From Mesostigma viride (Eukaryota; Streptophyta; Mesostigmatophyceae; Mesostigmatales; Mesostigmataceae), in the NCBI GenBank assembly GCA_009746045.1, contig RPFO01000489.1, positions 1 through 45,868 of the forward strand: 45,868 nucleotides of DNA, read 5' to 3'. Shown here piece by piece: positions 1 to 9,673 of the stretch. The position numbers and the translations under genes are program-made. Below the pieces are notes generated by a model. That model searched no databases. It was not told the origin of the DNA and worked only from the letters and a program-made list of their open reading frames with translations. Within the stretch, counting starts at the first letter, position 1; every line of letters begins with the position of its first letter.

Positions 1-519
1 GCAAAGATCCCCGAAGTAACTTACTGAAACGTATCTTACAGCATCGGATCACTGGCACCTAATCTACAGGTGGTAGATTACCAACCAAGACCCGTCGCGG
101 TAATTTACTCTGTCGGTAATGTACTACCAAAGATGTGCAGTCGTAACGTTACTTTTACTTACGGCTAGTAAAATTACTACCTATCATCCTACGTAGTAAT
201 GATTACGGCGTTGGATCTCACGCCTCGGATCTAGGTAGTAAGATAAGACCTCGTAATTTACGCCTCGGACTTTCATTTGGTCCTTGAGCCGCCACGCTAT
301 CTGTGATGTCGGCTGGCAAGGCGTACAGGAAGTACGGCTGATGCCTAGAGGCATACAGAATAGCGTGACGGCTCACTACAAATGGACCTGGAATAGTGGT
401 AGAACAGCTCAGGAAGCTGGACGCTTCCTGGTAGTGCTGTTTCTACTCACCCTTTACACCTTTAACCATGCGATCCTGCTGAGGAACAGGCTCTCGCATA
501 ACTCGGTGACCGGAAGTCA
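1..519. other. non-genic sequence, no feature recognised
   Basis: I see no convincing coding region. The stretch has several short phrases of the type ACGCCTCGGA, and the phrase AATTTACGCCTCGGA near 255 recurs just after the LINE at about 14157. This may be a dispersed repeat edge. The open frame that begins at 284 runs into the inverted-repeat arm and is not treated as a gene. Confidence 0.5.
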
Positions 520-783
520 CCGGTATTTCTTATTCCGGGGCCCAATGGCCGGCGCCGCGCCAGACTCGCCCGCCTTTGGGCTTTGGGCGTCTTGGAATTT
601 GGCTTTGGGCGTCTTGGAAGTTGGCTTTGGGCGTTTGCTCTTTTGGCAGATTTCTACACTACACTGGTACTACGTAAAAAAGCACAGACTGGTGCGGCGT
701 AACATTTTTAAACTTGGTAAAATTACCGCCGCACAGCCAGCCAGAACTGGACAAGGTGATGGCCGCAAGTAGTCGTTGCTGGG
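520..783 (+). repeat. left arm of a ~264-bp inverted repeat pair
   Basis: This arm matches the reverse complement of 9026-9297 over nearly its whole length. The match runs from GGTATTTCTTATTCCGGGGC at the outer end, through a GC-rich core with three tandem GGGCTTTGGGCGT-type phrases, to a GTTGCTGG phrase at the inner end. There are scattered substitutions and small gaps. An open frame crosses the arm and a similar frame crosses the other arm, but that follows from DNA identity and the protein looks meaningless. The outer edge lies next to a small palindrome (GGTGAC-CGGAA-GTCACC). It could be the terminal repeat of one large element or one of two oppositely oriented MITEs. Confidence 0.8.
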
Positions 784-1245
784 CTATCGTATTTGTAGCA
801 TGGGGCGTTTCACCGAGTCTACGGTTAGCATGATGGGGAGGATTCCTAACCTTCATTATGTGGGTTAAGTAGGGGTGCTCATAGTGGCCGGTTTCCCTCG
901 CTTCCTTGTAAACCAGGCTCTGTGTCAAGATCACAGACGACCGGGTAAGTAGTTGTTCCAGTCTGTTCTAGTTTGTATGACGCCTGCTATTAGGCGTTCT
1001 TGTTATTGTCGTTCATCATCGCCGTGACCGTCGTGGCCAGCAGCGTGCTTTTTTTACATACCCGGATGGTGTCGACTTGTTTATTGATAGCGCATTGGTG
1101 AATATCGCTGCATGGAGGAATATCGGCTACAACCCGCGGGAAAGTGCTGGCTCCAATGTGCTTTTTGTATGCAGGATGACGGCACTGCCAAGCCGGAGAC
1201 GAATATGACGCTCGTTATAATGCCAGTCATTCAGACCGACTGCGC
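784..1245. other. non-genic spacer
   Basis: No coding region, RNA gene or repeat is recognised between the inverted-repeat arm and the first minisatellite. Confidence 0.5.
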
Positions 1246-1672
1246 GACTAGTTGTGGGATACACGTTCCTGGTTGTGGGATGTGTTCCTTGTTTTGGGAT
1301 ACTTGTTCCTGGTTGTGGGATGCACTTTCCTGGTTGTGGGATGTGTTCCTGGTTGTGGGATACTTGTTCCTGGTGGTGGGAAATTCGTTCGTGGTTGTGG
1401 GATACATGTTCCTGGTTGTGGGAAACACGTTCCTGGTTGTAGGATACTTGTTCCTGGTTGTGGGATACACGTTCCTAGTTGTGGGATAGTCGTTCCTGGT
1501 TGTGGGATGCACGTTCCTGGTTGTGGGATGCACGTTCCTGGTTGTAGGATACTTGTTCTTGGTTGTGGGATACACGTTCCTAGTTCAGTTGTGGGATACT
1601 CGTTCCTGGTTGTGGGATGGGTTCCTGGTTGTGGGATAGTCGAGCCTAGTTGTGGGATGTGTTCCTGGTCCA
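1246..1672 (+). repeat. minisatellite A, ~21-bp unit (first block)
   Basis: About twenty tandem copies of a roughly 21-base unit built from TTCCTGGTTGTGGGATACAC, with variants GGATGCACG, GGATACTTG and GGATAGTCG. Open frames on both strands across the block (Pro-Thr-Thr-Arg-Asn repeats on the minus strand, Val-Val-Gly on the plus strand) are by-products of the repeat. The same unit reappears at 4528-4692, after two other arrays, so this array has been interrupted. Confidence 0.9.
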
Positions 1673-1674
1673 AA

Positions 1675-2112
1675 TATAAAGGGGCACGGGCATTAGCGAT
1701 AGCAGAGGGGGCTGGGGAATAACGTTAGCAGAGGGGCACGGGCACTAACGTTAGTGAAGGGGCACGGGCGCTAACGTTAGTGAAGGGGCACGGGCACTAA
1801 CGTTAGCAGAGGGGGCTGGGCACTAACGTTAGTAAAGGAGCACGGGCACTAACGTTAGCAGAGGGGCACGAGCACTAAAGTTTGTAAAGGGGCGCGGGCA
1901 CTTACGTTAGCAGAGGGGGCTGGGGAATAACGTTAGTGAAGGGGCACGGGCACTAACGTTAGCAGAGGGGGGGGAGGGGGGGGGCACTAACGTTAATAAA
2001 GGAGCACGGGCACTAACGTTAGCAGAGGGGCACGAGCACTAAAGTTTGTAAAGGGGTGCGGGCACTAACGTTAGCAGAGGGGGCTGGGGAATAACGTTAG
2101 TGAAGGGGGGTG
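1675..2112 (+). repeat. minisatellite B (first block), palindrome CACTAACGTTAGTG
   Basis: About sixteen copies of a 25-29-base unit of the form GGGCACTAACGTTAG followed by TGAAGGGGCACG or CAGAGGGGGCTG. The unit centres on CTAACGTTAG; where a G follows, as in CACTAACGTTAGTG, the perfect palindrome reaches 14 bases. Copies vary in the G-rich linker, including runs of eight and nine G near 1970. Confidence 0.9.
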
Positions 2113-2365
2113 GGACTCTCCCGTCTTGGACTGCCATGCAGGACAAGACACGGCGGAAGAAGATTGTCAAGGCGCACACGCCCGACCCTGTGGGCAAGCC
2201 CCCTCCCCCCAAGCGGAGGAGGCGTTTTGATGAGTAGTGTAGTTAGTATTTTCTAGATAGCTTAGAGTTAGGATAGTTCGATCAGGCGGCTTCCTCCACC
2301 CCATCCATCACGGAATATGTGCTACATGATCTCCCCACGGAGGCATGTTATAATTTAATTTAATT
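2113..2365 (+). mobile_element. 3' end fragment of a LINE, sandwiched in minisatellite B
   Basis: The segment starts close to TTGGACTGCCATGCAG and runs to GGCATGTTATAA followed by TTTAA repeats. Its reverse complement is recognisable at 15187-15480, and the first phrase also occurs at about 19670, where it ends a reverse-transcriptase fragment. From 2136 to 2237 it contains a 33-codon open frame with a Lys/Arg-rich start and a tail KPPPPKRRRRFDE, which is also preserved in the 15.4-kb copy. I read it as the last codons and 3' UTR of the second LINE family of this window (LINE B). Confidence 0.6.
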
Positions 2366-2375
2366 TAATTTTTTA

Positions 2376-2452
2376 AGGGGGGTGGGCATTAACGATAACA
2401 GGGGGGGAGGGCACTTACGTTAGCAGAGGGGGCTGTGGACTAACGTTAGTAA
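2376..2452 (+). repeat. minisatellite B (second block)
   Basis: Three further degenerate copies of the CTAACGTTAG unit, separated from the first block by the LINE tail. Confidence 0.7.
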
Positions 2453-2473
2453 ATTAATTTATTAATTAATAGA

Positions 2474-2492
2474 CACGTGACTGCGTCACGTG
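2474..2492. other. perfect 8-bp hairpin with CACGTG ends
   Basis: CACGTGAC-TGC-GTCACGTG is a perfect stem of eight pairs with a three-base loop, next to an AT-rich stretch (ATTAATTTATTAATTAATAG). CACGTG is a G-box/E-box core, but no gene start lies nearby, so a regulatory role is only a possibility. Confidence 0.5.
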
Positions 2493-2725
2493 AGCAAGTC
2501 CTCAGTGGGAGGGGAACATGGGATGGAATGGATGGTGTAAGCTATCTAGGTCCTAGTTACAGGGGTGTGGGCACCGCGGCCCGAATCGCTATGAATGCCA
2601 TACTTGGTCACACGCGGAGCCCCCACAGGCTTGGGGGTGGTAGATCCTTCATCACTACTTGCCATCTATCCTTGCGTACCATCTGCCTCCATATTACAGA
2701 CAAACCAGGAGGCTGCCCGGGGCCG

Positions 2726-2945
2726 TTAGTAAAGGGGGGAGGGAATTAACGATAGTAGAGGGGGGAGGGGCACGTACTTACGTTAGCAGACGGGTGTGGG
2801 ACCTTACGTTAACAGAGGGTGTGTGGGAATTAACGTTAGCCGAGGGGGTGGGCACTAACGTTAGCAGAGGGGTGTGGAAACTAACGTTAGAAGAGGGGTG
2901 TGGAAACTAACGTTAGCAGAGGGGGTGTGGGAATTAACGTTAGGG
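2726..2945 (+). repeat. minisatellite B (third block)
   Basis: About seven copies of the AACGTTAG unit with linkers such as CAGAGGGGTGTGGAAACTA. It passes directly into minisatellite C at about 2946. The stretch 2494-2725 between the blocks has no recognised feature. Confidence 0.85.
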
Positions 2946-4527
2946 CCGCGCACTGCCGGCAGTTACCACTCCCTGTGATGATTGCATGGCTGGCTTGTGG
3001 GTTCTTGCATGGGGTAGCACTGCCGGCAGTTACCACTCCTTGATGACTGCATGTCCCCGGCTTGTGTGTTCTTGCATGGGGTGGCACTGCCGGCAGTTAC
3101 CACTCCTTGTGATGACTGCATGTCCCCTTTATGCAAGGATGGCTTGTGGGGTCTTGCATGGCGTGGCACTGCCGGCAGTTACCACTCCTTGTGATGACTG
3201 CATGTCCCCTTTATGCAAGGACGGCTTGTAGGGTCTTGCATGGCGTGGAACTGCCAGCAGTTACCGCTCCTTGTGATGACTGCATGTCCCCTTGACGCAA
3301 GGATGGCTTGTGGGGTCTTGCATGGCGTGGCACTGCCGGCAGTTACCACTCCTTGTGATGACTGCATGTCCCCGGCTTGTGGGGTCTTGCATGGGGTGGC
3401 ACTGCCGGCAGTTACCACTCCTTGTGATGACTGCATGTCCCCTTTATGCAAGGATGGCTTGTGGGGTCTTGCATGGGGTGGCACTGCCGGCAGTTACCGC
3501 TCCTTGTGATGACTGCATGTCCCCTTGACGCAAGGATGGCTTGTGGGGTCTTGCATGGCGTGGCACTGCCGGCAGTTACCACTCCTTGTGATGACTGTGC
3601 ACATGACAGTCCCCGGCTTGTGTCTTCTTGCATGGGTGGCACTGCCGGCAGTTACCACTCCTTGTGATGACTGCATGTCCCCTTTATGCAAGGATGGCTT
3701 GTGGGGTCTTGCATGGCGTGGCACTGCCGGCAGTTACCACTCCTTGTGATGACTGCATGTCCCCTTTATGCAAGGATGGCTTGTGGGTCTTGCATGGCGT
3801 GGAACTGCCGGCAGTTACCACTCCTTGTGATGACTGCATGTCCCCTTGACGCAAGGATGGCTTGTGGGGTCTTGCATGGCGTGGCACTGCCGGCAGTTAC
3901 CACTCCTTGTGATGACTGCATGTCCCCGGCTTGTGTCTTCTTGCATGGGGTGGCACTGCCGGCAGTTACCACTCCTTGTGATGACTGCATGTCCCCTTTA
4001 TGCAAGGATGGCTTGTGGGGTCTTGCATGGGGTGGCACTGCCGGCAGTTACCACTCCTTGTGATGACTGCATGTCCCCTTGACGCAAGGATGGCTTGTGG
4101 GGTCTTGCATGGCGTGGCACTGCCGGCAGTTACCACTCCTTGTGATGACTGCATGACAGTCCCCGGCTTGTGTCTTCTTGCATGGGGTGGCACTGCCGGC
4201 AGTTACCACTCCTTGTGATGACTGCATGTCCCCTTTATGCAAGGATGGCTTGTGGGGTCTTGCATGGGTGGCACTGCCGGCAGTTACCACTCCTTGTGAT
4301 GACTGCATGTCCCCTTGACGCAAGGATGGCTTGTGGGGTCTTGCATGGCGTGGCACTGCCGGCAGTTACCACTCCTTGTGATGACTGCATGTCCCTTTAT
4401 GCAAGGACGGCTTGTGGGGTCTTGCATGGCGTGGCACTGCCGGCAGTTACCGCTCCTTGTGATGACTGCATGTCCCCTTGACGCAAGGATGGCTTGTGGG
4501 GTCTTGCATGGGGTGGCACTGCCGGCA
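2946..4527 (+). repeat. minisatellite C, ~82-bp unit, palindrome ACTGCCGGCAGT
   Basis: About twenty-one tandem copies. The full unit is about 82 bases: GGCACTGCCGGCAGTTACCA, then a CTCCTTGTGATGACTGCATG segment, then TCCCC followed by TTTATGCAAGGATGG or TTGACGCAAGGATGG, then CTTGTGGGGTCTTGCATGG. Shorter units lack the middle GCAAGGATGG segment. Each unit contains the perfect 12-base palindrome ACTGCCGGCAGT (one copy has CTGCCAGCAG). The last copy breaks within the palindrome and passes into minisatellite A. Overlapping open frames on both strands are repeat artefacts. Confidence 0.95.
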
Positions 4528-4692
4528 GAGGATACTTGTTCCTGGTTGTGGGATACACGTTCCTAGTTGTGGGATAGTCGTTCCTGGTTATGTGATACTT
4601 GTTCCTGGTGGTGGGAAACACGTTCCTGGTTGTGGGATACTCGTTCCTGGTTGTGGGATGCACGTTCCTGGTTGTGGGGTACTTGTTCCTTC
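4528..4692 (+). repeat. minisatellite A (second block)
   Basis: About eight copies of the same 21-base unit as 1246-1672 (CCTGGTTGTGGGATAC and variants). Arrays B and C therefore sit inside, or were expanded between, two parts of one original array A. Confidence 0.9.
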
Positions 4693-4886
4693 ATTTCATG
4701 TTCGCCGTTATTCCTCCACGCACATCAAGATAGCTATTAAATATTCCCTTGTACATCTAATGATGCTACGTCTTGGCTATGCTCACATTACTTGCCCACG
4801 CTCCTTGTTATGATAAGCTCACATGGGTCTCATTGCACCCACATATCTTGCAGGATCGTTTAGCGTGTCCGATTGCAGCTGTGGCA

Positions 4887-5073
4887 TTAATTAATTAATT
4901 AATTAGACTCGTGCTCCCGTTTGGGAGTCACGCAGCTGTGGCATGCCTCTAGCATGAAGGAGAAAGGGGGTCTATGACCTTCCTTCCTGTTGTGCAAACA
5001 AAGGGATGAAAGGCAGTTCGGGCTCCGTGACTCCCCAACGGGAGCACGAGTCTAATTAGTTAATTAATTAATT
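4887..5073. mobile_element. small foldback element (MITE-like) with ~46-bp inverted repeats
   Basis: Left arm 4887-4932 (TTAATTAATTAA tract, AGACTCGTGCTCCCGT, TTGGGAGTCACG) is the near-perfect reverse complement of 5026-5073. Each arm is itself a small hairpin (CTCCC-GTTT-GGGAG and its counterpart). About 90 bases separate the arms and hold no open frame. One arm-like copy stands alone at 14997-15060, next to a LINE fragment, so the arms could instead be LINE or SINE tails that came together. Confidence 0.65.
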
Positions 5074-6064
5074 ACCTACCTACCTGACCTACCTATCAAG
5101 TTCTAACTAGCTCACTAGCTCACTAACTGACTAACTATTTTAACTAAGTAAGTACTAACTAACTACTAACTAAACAACCCCCGTTGCTCTGCCGAACTAA
5201 GTAGATGCCCTTCGATTAAAACGCACAAATCGTGAATGATGCAAGCTACCGTGCCGACGCACAATTGATTCTTGCCCCCCTACGCGTCTAAATCTTGTAT
5301 TGTTGTCAGTAAGCGCTCAACGTGCATGGGGCTAGCTGCCCAAATATGAGATTCCACGGACAACACCGAAAATGAGAAACCACAGTAGCTACCAGCAAGT
5401 TACGAACACAGGACCTCCCTAAATCTAGTATCAAGTAACGTTATTTCCCCGTTTCGACGAACTTGGTCCATTCACAGGTCCATTCACATTTATAGCGGTG
5501 AATTAATTGTCACACCTTGCTCAGGCAAAGTGCACCAAGTCCTAAAGCATGTCTCCCCATGTCATTCACTTAAATAAGGAAGGGAAATGTAAAGCCATGC
5601 AACGTGAAGCCGTATGAAAGGGCATAACCACCCAAATAATCAAGTTGGTACGTATAGTGTCAACCATGCGTGTCAGCCGTGCGTCGGTGTCTTCCGAAAA
5701 CTATACAGCATATCAAGGAGACAACCATATAGTCATGCTTGATCAACCACCGCAAATTGAAACGCAAATTGAAAAATAATGTATCACAGGCTCAACCGGA
5801 ACTCCCGATCAACACGTCAGTACCACCCTCTGTAGGCAAGTCCATATCGAACGGACGTAACACCACTGAGAGACGGCGTATATAACTAACAAATGATAAC
5901 CTGCCCCCCCCCGCCCCCAACAGGTAGGGAGCCCCTTGCAGCAGTAGAGAGGACCACGATAAAAACAAAGTATAAGATAGCGGGTAATCATGAAGTAGAC
6001 CTACGCATCCCATGACTATGCCACCACCAATTAGCTCCCCATTACGCAGTGAGAGTTACATCAT

Positions 6065-6130
6065 CTGGTGGGATTCGACCGACTAGCCAATCGGTGCAGG
6101 GGCTTACCACCTCCATCAATTGAGCCACCT
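6065..6130 (-). repeat. tRNA-like (possible SINE head) sequence
   Basis: On the minus strand TGGCTCAATTGATGG (6127-6113) resembles an RNA polymerase III A box, and GGTCGAATCC (6080-6071) resembles a B box. They are spaced as in a tRNA. A CCGA...TCGG stem between them could be a long variable arm. The acceptor stem is not convincing, so this is probably a decayed tRNA-derived SINE rather than a functional tRNA. Confidence 0.3.
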
Positions 6131-7336
6131 CCCCCCAATGGTGGTTCCCCTGACTGCCTGGAGGACGGGCTTGCCGGGGCGGACGGCATCCAAGGCAGGA
6201 CTCCCACCACGAACAATTACACTCCCACTTGGTAGTGAGTAGGCCAACTAATGATAACACACACAAAGGATGCACACTACATACCGGAGCACCCTCACAG
6301 GCGTGCGCAGGGCGGGTCTACAACCCTCTACCCTACACTCCATCGCTGTGCAAGTTGCCACGTTTTTCTCAATAAAAGCTCCATAGAGGCCCTTTAGTGC
6401 TGGACATCTGTACCGGTATCGTTAATGGGTTAACACAACCGCGAGCAACTCTTCTTCAGCACTTGAGCCACAGGAGGATGTCGCACAGGTCGCGCTCGTT
6501 CGTCCCACGTCAGGTGTGGCGGTGTCTTCCCGGTATACCTGCTCCTTCTACCTCTAGGTCACGGCCTGCATGCATACAAAGGAAGACAAGAAGATATTAT
6601 CGGACTTGGGAAGATGCCAAACACGCCCCTGGTAATAAACCCGCATTCTGCTAGGCGTATGTGTGTGCCATTCTTGACTTAGGTAAATTAACAAAAAAAA
6701 GTATACCGATCGACATCATGTGTGGGTGCATGGTCATGTGTATTGGACAATTTGTGTGTGATTTCCTGTGAGCAAAAATATATGGCCATGTACAAAAAAG
6801 CAATCCGGCATGTAGTTCAGGTAGAGAACAACTTACAAAAACTTAAATGATACTACAATCAAATGCGAGCAAATCAACAACATTGTTAGGTTGTTATTCA
6901 TGTGTATAAAACATACATCACGATTCACCTGTCAAGTCATCAATGCAGGTCCGGGCATCTTCCCGAACACCAAGAGAGGAGCTTTGACCTCCCACCATGA
7001 CGTCAGGGTCTGCATGCATTCACAAAAAGACATTTATTTCCAAGGTTTTTATGTAAATTAGTTTAATACAGTAGTACATTCCTCAAAACCCGGCCTCTCC
7101 GCCAAGTTATAGATTTACTACCTCGCTTTCTCAAAGCTGGCCTATCTCACGTTACCATAAATAGGTCCCAAGCGATCCCGAGCGTCATGTGAGCAAAACC
7201 ATGTGGCAAAGACTTAAGGCGCATGTGTGTGTCGATGTCATTGCTTAATTAACAAGTGGGTATGTGTTTATCTTCACAGCAAGTAAATGTATGCGTGTTT
7301 GTTTTAAAACGCATATGGCATGTATAGATCCTCAGC

Positions 7337-7468
7337 GTGCATCCTTTGCGTGCATCCTTTGCGTGTATCCTTAGCATGCATCCTTGCCGTGTTTCCTTAT
7401 CAAGTATCCTTACTGTAGCGTGTATCCTTAGCGTGTATCCTTGTAAGCGTGTATCCTAGTTAGCGTGT
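7337..7468 (+). repeat. short minisatellite, unit GCGTGTATCCTTA
   Basis: About nine or ten degenerate copies of a 13-15-base unit (GCGTGCATCCTTT, GCGTGTATCCTTA and variants). Confidence 0.8.
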
Positions 7469-9025
7469 ATCGGCCTTAGGGTCACTGGCCAGGTTAGGAG
7501 GTAATGAACTTAACAATGGCATATTTTAATGAGCAATATGCTTGACATTTACCTTAGAGTCCGGCAAGTAGTTTGCGTGCCAGCTCGTGCTCGTAGCATC
7601 AACAGATCGCAGAGTATCATCTTCGTGATCACCCTGCTGTGTTGAATTTACTAGTGTGCTCCATGCAGAGGCAGAAGAAGCACGCTCAGCCTCCGCAGGT
7701 CCACCGGCAGATCCTGTGCGTGCAGCAGAAAAAAATTCATGTTTGGCACATGTCTAGTATGTATGTTAGGATTTGCTGATGGTAGTATTGCTCCATGAGC
7801 ACGTCTTGAGGTTGTGAAACAGTTGAGCATGCAGGGTGATCTCGCATTCAGCTGTCTTTTTTTCCTCAAGAGGCGGCAGGGCTCCAATATTGGGGCCGTA
7901 CACAATCTTGCAGCGAGGCCATTATATACATGATGTCATCTGGTACCCAGCCAGCTCAGATAAATGCAAGTAGGTTACCTAGTAATTCCCTCGTTATCTT
8001 CAGCGCTCCGGCATGGTTATCTTTCAAACCTTATCATACAATGTTACTAATTAATATTGAATAGAGACGACATTCTTTTATCACGATCATGATGAGATCA
8101 CGTATTGCCGGCAAATTGTACTGCAGGCGCCCTTCGCATGGCGGGTGCACATATGCATTGTGCGCACAATGCATGCTTAGTTTAATTCTGAGATATACAA
8201 TCCGATATGATATGTAAACATTGACGTGGGGTACGTGAAAGACCTACTCTAGAGAGTAAAAGTGGTACGCAGGTGTGGGCCGGCCAGCCGCGCGGCCATG
8301 ATACCGAGGTAACTTCAGAAGGAAATATCGGGGGAATACCGTAACAAGATACCCTATAACTTTTGGCGGCCATTTCGCCGTCAAAACAAAGCTGGGTAAG
8401 GCAGGCGAAAAAGATTACCAGCTCGTACACGCATAGGGGAAAGGATGTATCAAATTAAACGAGGTAATTATAAAGGAAGGGTGCCCATAATTAGGTATGT
8501 AATCCATACTTCCATTCTAACACTCTTCATTCAGAAGCGTCAAGAAACAATCAACGTTTACAGGTAATGAACACGAAGGGCTGACTACATGATCAAGCAC
8601 AACGCGGATTCGCGTCATTACTGTAGAACAGAGACTACCGGCACGGACAATCCACAGCAGCATCATGCATAAGAAGAACCCGCGGCCGAATAATGAGGGG
8701 CCGGGTCCCTTGGATCATTCGGAACCTCGCTTGTGTACAAAAATTAGCTTACGTAAGATCTTGATTGAAGTCCCACGATCAGAACCGCCTTGCGCACTCG
8801 TGTCAGTGCTAGCCCGCACGCCGAAAGATGTAGACACGATGAGCAATAATGTCGAGATAAAAGCCACATGGTGCTTGAATGCATCATGCGCCATTGGAAA
8901 CGGCCGGGACGCTCCTGCTTAAGAACTACGCCGGAGCCTCCTAGGCTGTATGTGGTAATATGTTAAGTTCGGTTAGCCTGGAAATGCTCAAAACTCCAAA
9001 GCAGTCTGTGAAGTGTAAGTGAAAT

Positions 9026-9297
9026 ACCAGCAACCGACGCCATTGTCCGGTTCTTGCTGGCTGCCAGTTTATTGCTGCCGGCCTCATGTGCGGCGGTAAT
9101 TTTACGTTGTATGGATGTTACGCTGCACCAGTCTGTGCTTTTTTACGTAGTACCAGTGTAGTGTAGAAATCCAAAAGCGCAAACGCCCAAAGCCAACTTC
9201 CAAGACGCCCAAAGCCCAATTCCAAGACGCCCAAAGCCCAAAGGCGGGCGAGTCTGGCGCGGCGCCGGCCATTGGGCCCCGGAATAAGAAATACCGG
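9026..9297 (-). repeat. right arm of the ~264-bp inverted repeat pair
   Basis: Reverse complement of 520-783 with scattered differences. The outer edge (TAAGAAATACCGGAAGTCACC) lies about 190 bases before the first open frame of LINE A. With the left arm it encloses about 8.2 kb. Confidence 0.8.
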
Positions 9298-9489
9298 AAG
9301 TCACCATGACACCCGATACAGACCCAACCTGACATTGCAGTCACGGATGGTGCAATGCAGGCTTCCCCCCAGCATAACCCCTGGAATGGGACACCTTTTT
9401 TCGCTATCTAACTCTTTATTGCTCCTGTTGTCCTCGTTGTCATACCTGTTCCGGCGGCACGGCTGCCGGTCCTACCCCATGATCTCGAC

Positions 9490-9621
9490 ATGATGCCCTC
9501 CTCAACTGGCTCTATCGAGGAAGCGACAGCGCAGGACGACCCCTCGGCCAAACGGGCGCAGCCAACGGTCACCACAGCCGACGCAACCAAGCGGGCGCGT
9601 GCGTCGTCTTCCAAGGCATGA
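9490..9621 (+). CDS. short basic ORF at the 5' end of LINE A
   Basis: A 43-residue frame beginning with two Met codons. It has a Ser/Ala/Thr-rich composition and two short basic clusters (AKRAQ and TKRARA). It ends 52 bases before the endonuclease frame. It could be a remnant of the LINE's first open frame, which usually encodes an RNA-binding protein, but it has no recognisable RNA-binding domain. Whether it is translated is unknown. Confidence 0.35.
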   Translation: MMPSSTGSIEEATAQDDPSAKRAQPTVTTADATKRARASSSKA

Positions 9622-9673
9622 GAGGTACGCCAACGCTCGCATCCTTCTGCATTCTCTCCCCTTCTACTAACTT

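Larger units (their letters stand above)
5074..9025. other. long stretch without a supportable gene
   Basis: AT-richer, mostly unique sequence. No open frame here has the length, composition or motifs to support a gene. It contains a tRNA-like SINE candidate (6065-6130), a short minisatellite (7337-7468) and a C9 run near 5904. The opening 5085-5170 is made of short tetranucleotide-like repeats (CTACCTAC, CTAACTAA). I see nothing else to annotate. Confidence 0.5.

Noticed and set aside
284-772. 162-residue ORF across the inverted-repeat arm
   Set aside because: Its mirror at 9102-9344 reflects DNA identity; the two arms differ by gaps that are not in multiples of three and no domain is visible.
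2946-4527. CRISPR-like appearance of regularly spaced repeats
   Set aside because: The whole unit repeats, with no unique spacers, and the host is eukaryotic.
8665-8922. 85-residue ORF as a gene
   Set aside because: No domain, no splice context and no repeat relation; the length is within chance for this composition.
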